Assembly: GCA_014360385.1 (NCBI GenBank)
Contig: JACIXO010000042.1
Span: 1-8,489, forward strand
DNA from: Actinomycetota bacterium
GTDB lineage: Bacteria > Actinomycetota > Humimicrobiia > Humimicrobiales > Humimicrobiaceae
Length of the DNA: 8,489 nucleotides
Reading direction: 5' to 3'
Below the pieces are notes generated by a model, which did not search any database, had not been told where the DNA came from, and worked only from the letters and a program-made list of their open reading frames with translations. The translations under genes and the position numbers were made by a program. Position 1 is the stretch's first letter; each line of letters opens with the position of its first letter. This document shows positions 7,392 through 8,489 of this stretch, piece by piece.

Positions 7392-7451
7392 CTTTAAATC
7401 CTTTGCTTACTTGCTTTGTTACTTTATTACTCAAAATTTATGCCTGAAACT
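7392..7451 (-). other. argD-argF spacer
   Basis: This 60-bp spacer reads on the minus strand as low-complexity sequence with repeated AGTAA and AGCAA motifs, ending in the argF ribosome-binding site AAAGGA (7399-7404). I see no hairpin with a U tract and no good promoter pair, so argD and argF are probably on one transcript. Confidence 0.4.
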
Positions 7452-8489
7452 CTAAAAATCTTTTAAACTCCTATCCAGCCACTCAATGAGCATATCTATG
7501 CTTTTTCTGGATACTACAAGAGGAGGAAGAAACCTTAGAGTATAGGGTGAGACTTTATTTAAAACGAAATGGTCCCTAAGAGCTTTTTCTACGAGCTCAC
7601 CAGCAACAGGCTTATAAAGTTCCATCCCAATCATAAGACCCATTCCTCTTACTTCCTTCACAAGGTTACTATACTTCTTGCCTAACCTCTTCAGCATTTC
7701 CATGAAGTAGTCACCAAGGACCCTTGCCCTTTCAGAAAGATTGTTTTTCACAAGATATTCTACCACAGCACACCCGGCAGCACACGAAGCTGCATTTCCC
7801 CCAAAAGTTGAACCATGACTTCCCGGGCTAAATACAGAGCTTATGCTAGCTTTTGATACGATAGCTCCTATTGGCATACCTCCACCAAGACTCTTGGCCA
7901 GGACAAGTATGTCAGGATAGATATCATAATGCTGGTAGGCAAAAATCTTACCGGTCCTCCCAAACCCAGTTTGAATTTCATCCAGAATCAAGAGAATATC
8001 ATTCCTTGAACAAATTTCCCTCAGTTCTCTGAGGAATTCTATTTCAGAAACATTAATCCCCCCCTCTCCCTGAATAGGCTCAATTAAAACTGCACATGTA
8101 TTTTCATTCATATTTTGTTTTACAGAATCTATATCATTTAGATTAGCATATCTAAAACCTTCAACCAGAGGTTGAAAGACCTTTTGTTTTTCAGGTTGTG
8201 CAGTAGCTGATAAAGCGCCGTAGGTTCTTCCATGAAAGGATTTAAAAAAACTAATAATCTCATATCTTGAAGAATTATATTTCTCTACAGAGTACTTCCG
8301 GGCTAATTTAATGGCACCCTCTATTGCTTCAGTCCCACTGTTAGCAAAAAATACTTTTTCCCCAAAACCAGTCAACTCACATAGCTTTCTTGCCAGCTCA
8401 ACCTGGGGCTGGTTATAGTAAACATTAGAAGGCTGAATTATTTTCTGAATTTGCTTTTTCAATCTCTTAACCACATAGGGATTGCTGTG
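7452..8489 (-). CDS. argD: Acetylornithine aminotransferase (5' end outside the window)
   Basis: ArgD is a PLP-dependent class III aminotransferase. It makes N-acetylornithine from N-acetylglutamate semialdehyde and glutamate, and in many bacteria also acts on the matching lysine intermediate. The frame stays open through the right edge; a GTG at 8472-8474 is internal, because the preceding residues HSNPY continue the family's GH-x-HP-x-VV motif. About 50 N-terminal residues are missing against the usual 390-400. Seen from that GTG, the motifs are FFANSGTEAIEGAIKLAR (42-59, PLP phosphate binding), FHGRTYGALSATAQ (80-93), EPIQGEGGI (132-140), LDEIQTGFGRTG (164-175) with the PLP-pairing Asp, AKSLGGGMPIGA (193-204) with the Schiff-base lysine codon near 7895, and GSTFGGN. 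STFGGN plus the argF neighbour favour ArgD over ornithine or GABA aminotransferases. The stop is TAG at 7452-7454. Confidence 0.93.
   Translation of the reverse strand, partial: HSNPYVVKRLKKQIQKIIQPSNVYYNQPQVELARKLCELTGFGEKVFFANSGTEAIEGAIKLARKYSVEKYNSSRYEIISFFKSFHGRTYGALSATAQPEKQKVFQPLVEGFRYANLNDIDSVKQNMNENTCAVLIEPIQGEGGINVSEIEFLRELREICSRNDILLILDEIQTGFGRTGKIFAYQHYDIYPDILVLAKSLGGGMPIGAIVSKASISSVFSPGSHGSTFGGNAASCAAGCAVVEYLVKNNLSERARVLGDYFMEMLKRLGKKYSNLVKEVRGMGLMIGMELYKPVAGELVEKALRDHFVLNKVSPYTLRFLPPLVVSRKSIDMLIEWLDRSLKDF

Noticed and set aside
8472..8474. GTG as the start codon of argD
   Set aside because: The frame continues upstream to the window edge with residues HSNPY that match the family motif before VV, so this GTG is an internal valine and the gene is cut by the window.
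1..8489. Mobile element, CRISPR array, tRNA or novel defence system
   Set aside because: No transposase or integrase, no regularly spaced repeats, no tRNA-like cloverleaf, and no unexplained gene: every real coding region belongs to a well-known family.

Overview
The window is AT-rich bacterial DNA that is almost fully coding. It holds one rightward gene and a leftward run of five arginine-biosynthesis genes that converge on it. Gene content and style suggest a low-GC Gram-positive (Firmicutes-type, possibly anaerobic) bacterium. The class A penicillin-binding protein carries a tail of PASTA domains, which is typical of that group, and ArgR is of the AhrC/ArgR type. I cannot fix the genus from the sequence alone.

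Layout. Positions 1-90 are a low-complexity, purine-rich leader with no confident gene. Positions 91-2961 (+) encode a bifunctional peptidoglycan synthase (PBP1A family) with glycosyltransferase, transpeptidase and four PASTA domains. A 50-bp convergent junction (2962-3011) holds a hairpin that probably ends the arginine transcript. On the minus strand, in transcription order from the right edge, come argD (its 5' end cut off by the window edge), argF, argR, argG and argH.

How the genes work together. ArgD makes N-acetylornithine. ArgF converts ornithine to citrulline, ArgG joins citrulline and aspartate into argininosuccinate, and ArgH releases arginine plus fumarate. ArgR, encoded in the middle of the run, is the arginine-sensing repressor/activator expected to control the set, probably including itself. 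Gaps are 60 bp (argD-argF), 43 bp (argF-argR with the chosen start), 189 bp (argR-argG) and 65 bp (argG-argH). The 189-bp gap is the only place with room for an internal promoter/operator, and it contains an AT-rich inverted repeat beside a TGAAT half-site like that of ARG boxes. Earlier pathway genes (argC, argJ, argB) are not in view and could lie beyond the right edge.

I found no mobile element, CRISPR array, tRNA or rRNA gene, and no unknown multi-gene system. The more interesting points are the tandem 12-bp repeat and missing Shine-Dalgarno at the PBP start, the embedded argR with its possible internal operator, and some unusual residues in otherwise conserved motifs of ArgF, ArgG and ArgH.
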